Shown piece after piece: positions 61,201-64,000 of a stretch of DNA of 64,000 bases. The position numbers and the translations under genes are program-made. Origin of the DNA: Rhynchopus sp. YZ270_cl-10. Taxonomy: Eukaryota; Euglenozoa; Diplonemea; Diplonemida; Diplonemidae. Position 1 is the stretch's first letter. Each line of letters starts with the position of its first letter. The notes under the pieces were generated by a model. That model was not told the DNA's origin. It did no database searches and saw nothing but the letters and a program-made list of their open reading frames with translations. The DNA lies in NCBI GenBank assembly GCA_964035575.1, contig OZ037844.1, positions 558,001 through 622,000 of the forward strand, written 5' to 3'.

Positions 61201-61799
61201 TTCCTCAGCAGCTCCAGCACCTTCTCCAGTTGCCCTTTAAACACCACCTTCAAATCCGCGAACAGGCAGTCCTCTGGCGCATGCATCTCGGTGCCACGAA
61301 TCACATTGTCGACCGCGACCGTCAAATCTCCTCTCAGCTTTTCGATTTTCCCTTCCTCAGGGAGCGTTCCCTTTGCGTAAAGGAAGAGAAACACCACGAC
61401 CACACGGTCTTCGTGGAGAACCGGAACCGCCATGGAGGAGAAGGCATCGGGGGCGGTAGGTTCTGCTGCGATTGGCGAGGTCTGGACAGTAGAGGAGGCA
61501 TGCGCGGTGTGGAGGATCTCCGCACAGTACGGTGTCGTCTCATGACCCTGGCGAAGCAAAGAGAGCTCCTCAATCTGCCCCGGCGTGCCGTACCAAGCGT
61601 CCCCACAGCGCAGCCCCTTTGAGGCAGCAGGAGAGCCAGTCTGAGGGAGCGTTCCCATATCGGCCCCGACATCCTCCGGAAGCCACGCCTCAATGTACAC
61701 TGCTTCGCGTTCACATAGTCCAAATGTTCCTGTAACACCACGAAGCCCCCCCTCTAATTGCAAGCGAGGTTGGTCATGCTGAAAGGGGAGAGGACACAT
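58278..61799 (-). CDS. NAD-specific glutamate dehydrogenase, large type
   Basis: 1173 residues, within the range of the large (115-kDa class) NAD-dependent enzymes of fungi and protists. It converts glutamate to 2-oxoglutarate and ammonia with NAD+. Catalytic part: FRDIARGGIRLIRSPNSNFF, then KNKDIPEGGSKGTILL with the substrate-binding Lys of the PEGGSKG motif (~700). Nucleotide-binding part: TGGPDGDLGSNEI, DGSGVVFDPKGLNR and FICEGANLFFTRDAR (~970), then DATCNKGGVTSSSLEV. The long N-terminal region (1-~600) is the regulatory extension of this class. The first ~50 residues show no clear mitochondrial presequence. The leader is pyrimidine-rich with AG at 61834-61833. Confidence 0.95.
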   Translation of the reverse strand: MCPLPFQHDQPRLQLEGGLRGVTGTFGLCEREAVYIEAWLPEDVGADMGTLPQTGSPAASKGLRCGDAWYGTPGQIEELSLLRQGHETTPYCAEILHTAHASSTVQTSPIAAEPTAPDAFSSMAVPVLHEDRVVVVFLFLYAKGTLPEEGKIEKLRGDLTVAVDNVIRGTEMHAPEDCLFADLKVVFKGQLEKVLELLRKDNIYSEATLAEEVRSFYSLGISSMYFSQNGPEQLAKHLSSFIGVKKADFGTISLQHTTERDACFFCLDAPEERSALVTKLNEFVDANEDEKTTCSVTVFTSKHEIADGKRLVMGLATKSRFNTTADTTHTVLKEYKEKSTIWDVASASFLRTRSTFARNEYDAILAKSFDTLHPISDVTKRKIHPGYKIRLAYPQGAPEGCLEAFYEYATLLGFEISQVFCDSFSHGTVTYSAYVTFLGSEKTALTEEEIETRLTSFVRRLVTLSVLPRPAYMNRSKEFGPRAKLYLGCAQIFTYHFMQKSSEDFMALRRFLIEKNVISELDRLDRLGKTMLQDAVTVARFNETMQKYSTLAWSVYDHFIAPRRPANGAETLAKSTSELQKIIKNTVVDPIDQDIFGTMLVFNESVLKTNFFSAEKAATSFRLDPALFISDTVYPEVPYAIVLICGASFEGFHIRFRDIARGGIRLIRSPNSNFFQNQQTLFEENYNLAYTQQLKNKDIPEGGSKGTILLNPEKHQKKGDYSYKAYMDSLIDLALVGSGYDPEGLQRDVVDLLKKPEIYFFGPDEGTAGDVVVWAAKHAHTRGYRFWKSITTGKPATMGGIPHDTYGMTTRSVHEQVKGLLRTHNLEEQNITKFQTGGPDGDLGSNEILISKDATIGIVDGSGVVFDPKGLNRTELLRLATARKMIDNFDVSLLSASGYRVLIQDTNVTLPDGEFVESGLHFRNEYHLHGSLRGDLFVPCGGRPNAVNINNVSRMFLTNADGRKTPKFRFICEGANLFFTRDARRVLEDAGVVLIKDATCNKGGVTSSSLEVLAALAMTEEQHSELMCVSEKGVPEFYRTYVTQVQEKIEMNAQLEFGALWRERQRYEATGSGEQYLAEITDALSKKINSLNDRLQVSAIFRNESLRQLVLTEALPALLLNEVGLDNIIARVPESYIMAICGAHFASKYVYEHGLEGSEVDVLDFVQKYIRFA

Positions 61800-61832
61800 T
61801 GGGAGGGGGGAGGGGGAGGAGGAGGAATGTAT

Positions 61833-61870
61833 CTGAGTGGTGGATTGGATTTGAGGGGAGAAGAATTGTA
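61833..61870 (-). promoter_or_regulatory. Possible spliced-leader acceptor of the glutamate dehydrogenase gene
   Basis: On the minus strand a stretch rich in C and T (TTCTCCCCTCAAATCCAATC) leads to CCACTCAG, AG at 61834-61833, 33 bases ahead of the ATG. The 306-base gap to the next gene upstream leaves little room for a separate promoter, which fits co-transcription. Confidence 0.35.
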
Positions 61871-62105
61871 AAAAAAAAAGGGGGGGGTTTTGGTTGAAGT
61901 CGTTTGAAAAAAAAATCTAAAAAATGGTACAAAAAAGAATTGTTACAAAAAAAAAAGTCTAGGAGCGTACATCAAGGTTTGTTTGTGAAATATTTTTCCT
62001 CCAAAAATCTGGAATTATGCAGAAACTCGCATAATTCGCCGATAGTAACTAAATTTCCCTCTATTTTTTTCATTCACCCCTTCCCCCCACCCCCATTCCT
62101 CCACC

Positions 62106-63776
62106 TCAACCAAGTCTCGCAAGCGGACTTCCTGGGGACACATTTTGGATGGCACCACGCGGACTCTTCCCCCATGCAATCCGATCCTCTTGCGTCGTGT
62201 CAGAGAGTGGGGAGATGTGGCAGTCCGCTACTACAGCACTTCCCCGCTGCACCGACACCGGCAATGGGTGCGACACACTGCGACTGGCCGCACGCCCTCC
62301 CCCTCCTCCTCCTCCTCCCCCTTCACCCCCACGCACCTGCGCAAGACATTCCCTCGCAAGCACTATCGGATCCACAATGCCCGACACAGCCTCCAAACTG
62401 CAAGACCTTTTTCTAGGCGTCTCCACCCTTCGGAACATATGACCTACATCGGACAACGACGTCATCTGTTCCTGCATGGAGGTTAGCGTACGCTCCACCA
62501 TGGCGACCTTTGCGGCCAGGTGCTGCACTCTCCTCCTCCCCTCCTCCTCGGGAGGTACACCTTCTTGGAGTTTTTGGAGAATGGCAAAATCGTTGGACTG
62601 CCGTTTTTTGATTTGTTTTTTTTGAGATTCGAGATCGGTCATGCGTTGTGAAAGAGAATATGTTGTCGACGAAATGCGTTCAGAGAGGTCTGCTTGAGAG
62701 TCTTTGCAGAATGAGGTGAGCTTCTGGAGTTTTGTGTTTATGCGTTCGATGGATTGATTGACGTCTTTTGTGAAGGTTGTTGAAGTGCTGTCAGTGTTGG
62801 TCAGCATTTCTGCAACAAGAGTCGTAACGTTATGCTGCATATTGTCTTTGATACGAAGAAGTTTGCGTTCGGTGCTTTCATTGCCTTCCTTCCGATGACG
62901 TTCATCCCGTTTTCTCTCCCTTTGATGTTCCTTCTCATTTTCAAGAAGCGCCTGAGATATTTTAGTAATCTTCGCATCAAACACATCTTCAACACCTGAC
63001 AACGCGGTCTCCAAGGCTGTTCTTTGTTCATCCATATTCGCTGCAATTCGGGTGTCACAATTTTTTATTGTTCGAGATTCTGTTTCTTCAATCTCAACCC
63101 GAAGCTTCCCTATCGAGGCCTTAACTAAGGCCATATCAGTGTCCCATTGGGTATCATTTTTGCCTCCTTTCCGATCCATCTCTGATTCAGAAATTTTTTG
63201 AATGCGGGATTCGATAATCGCAATGCTTTCACGTCTGCGGCGTGGCTCTTCTTTTACCTTAGCTTTAAGAACCTCCAACTCCTCTTCAAAGGTGAGTGTT
63301 GTGGTGAACGCTTTCTGCATTTTACTAATTTCACCGTGAGACTGCAGAATCGCAGATTTATTATTAGAGACACGCCCGTCAAGATCCTCCAGAGTTGCGG
63401 AGTACTCCTCACGTAGCGTTTCAAAAAGGGTGTGATCTGTGTTGGTCTGTTGGACCACCTTTTTTAGTTGAGTCTCAGAACTCTGTATTGCAGCTTCATG
63501 TCGAACCGTACTGTGCCGTAAGCTTATAATGAGCTGCTCCAAATCTGAGACTCTGTTGACCAAGTCGTTGTTGCATTTCAACGCTTCTGAATGAGATTCG
63601 GTTAAGTTCCGGATGAGTGTATCATGTCTGGCCAGCACTGCTTCGATTCCTGCGCAAAGAGAGTCGGTGCGCTGGCACATAGACTCAACGTCGCTTACTC
63701 GAGAGCTGGCGGACACAATCGATGCCAATGTCGGTAGAGGGGCTCCACTGCAGATACTACTCTCGGAGGGGGTCAT
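62106..63776 (-). CDS. Coiled-coil protein
   Basis: 556 residues. From ~25 to ~430 the sequence is almost wholly helical with heptad spacing (RVSDLEQLIISLRHSTVRHE, KLRVEIEETESRTIKNCDTR, ERINTKLQKLTSFCKDSQAD). About 250-330 is very rich in Glu, Lys and Arg. The last ~110 residues are Gly- and Ser-rich and probably disordered (a run of nine Gly, then SVSHPLPVSVQRGS). The arrangement resembles filament or flagellar-root proteins of the SF-assemblin kind, but no signature is visible, so only a structural role is suggested. Its long upstream leader is pyrimidine-rich. It lies 306 bases ahead of the glutamate dehydrogenase gene on the same strand. Confidence 0.85.
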   Translation of the reverse strand: MTPSESSICSGAPLPTLASIVSASSRVSDVESMCQRTDSLCAGIEAVLARHDTLIRNLTESHSEALKCNNDLVNRVSDLEQLIISLRHSTVRHEAAIQSSETQLKKVVQQTNTDHTLFETLREEYSATLEDLDGRVSNNKSAILQSHGEISKMQKAFTTTLTFEEELEVLKAKVKEEPRRRRESIAIIESRIQKISESEMDRKGGKNDTQWDTDMALVKASIGKLRVEIEETESRTIKNCDTRIAANMDEQRTALETALSGVEDVFDAKITKISQALLENEKEHQRERKRDERHRKEGNESTERKLLRIKDNMQHNVTTLVAEMLTNTDSTSTTFTKDVNQSIERINTKLQKLTSFCKDSQADLSERISSTTYSLSQRMTDLESQKKQIKKRQSNDFAILQKLQEGVPPEEEGRRRVQHLAAKVAMVERTLTSMQEQMTSLSDVGHMFRRVETPRKRSCSLEAVSGIVDPIVLARECLAQVRGGEGGGGGGGGGRAASRSVSHPLPVSVQRGSAVVADCHISPLSDTTQEDRIAWGKSPRGAIQNVSPGSPLARLG

Positions 63777-64000
63777 TTTGTGAAAAGAGAAAAAAAAAAT
63801 AAAAAGTTTTTTTTAGGTGGGAGAAGAAGGGAAAGAGACAAGAAGAGAGAGATGAGAGAGAGGGGTAGAAATATGTGCAAAGTTTGAGGCGTAAAAAAAG
63901 GGGGGTGCGGGGGTGTGGGTAAACCTCGCTTCCTGTAGTGTGTGGTTTGAGGGGAGAGGGGAGAGGGGAGGGCCACGGGATCACTCCCCCCCGTACGTAA
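63777..64000. other. Upstream region of the coiled-coil gene
   Basis: On the minus strand a C/T-rich leader of about 100 bases precedes the ATG (blocks such as CTCTCTCTCATCTCTCTCTT). A CTACAG near 63934-63939 is a possible splice acceptor. No other feature. Confidence 0.3.

Noticed and set aside
1-64000. CRISPR array or bacterial-type operon
   Set aside because: The direct repeats lack unique spacers of constant size, and the intron and transposon types mark the DNA as eukaryotic.

Overview
The window looks like nuclear DNA of a protist, most likely a euglenozoan; a diplonemid is my best guess, by inference. Every gene I can support lies on the minus strand over 64 kb. The genes are GC-richer than the AT-rich, homopolymer-filled spacers. 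One gene carries a canonical GT-AG cis-intron, so the organism is eukaryotic. Pyrimidine tracts followed by AG lie shortly upstream of several start codons, as expected for spliced-leader addition. I found no spliced-leader RNA, rRNA or tRNA gene.

Layout. 1-927: 5' part of a membrane receptor-like gene running off the left edge. 0.9-6.5 kb: gene-free, with a 1.35-kb inverted-terminal-repeat element (2831-4175) and a 152-bp palindromic element. 6.6-14.3 kb: four metabolic or signalling genes (a 3-mercaptopyruvate/thiosulfate sulfurtransferase, a cysteine-dioxygenase-like enzyme, an unknown protein with an intron, and a membrane protein with a nucleotide-cyclase-like domain). 14.3-25.2 kb: an 11-kb gene desert holding a perfect 11 x 90-bp minisatellite, a set of DNA transposons nested in one another, a hAT-like element with an 8-bp target duplication, and many short dispersed repeats. 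25.3-29.6 kb: a large surface protein with a Pro/Thr stalk and multiple membrane spans, and a small secreted PAN/apple-like protein. 30.2-53.9 kb: a tandem family of eight ankyrin-repeat genes plus one fragment. Interleaved are an unknown basic protein and a protein with F-x-P-x-I cytoskeletal-type repeats. 53.9-58.3 kb: a second gene-poor, repeat-filled spacer. 58.3-63.8 kb: the large NAD-dependent glutamate dehydrogenase and a coiled-coil protein.

How the genes relate. The sulfurtransferase and the dioxygenase-like protein are neighbours and could both act in cysteine breakdown. The left-edge receptor and the cyclase-like protein may both be sensors. The ankyrin cluster is the most dynamic part: copies share a conserved N-terminal head and a 100-residue unit of three ankyrin repeats. 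They also show clear signs of unequal recombination, including a doubled head, out-of-frame junctions, duplicated upstream regions and a decayed fragment. The dispersed repeats are mostly in plus orientation, antisense to all the genes, and one sits inside the only intron I can identify.
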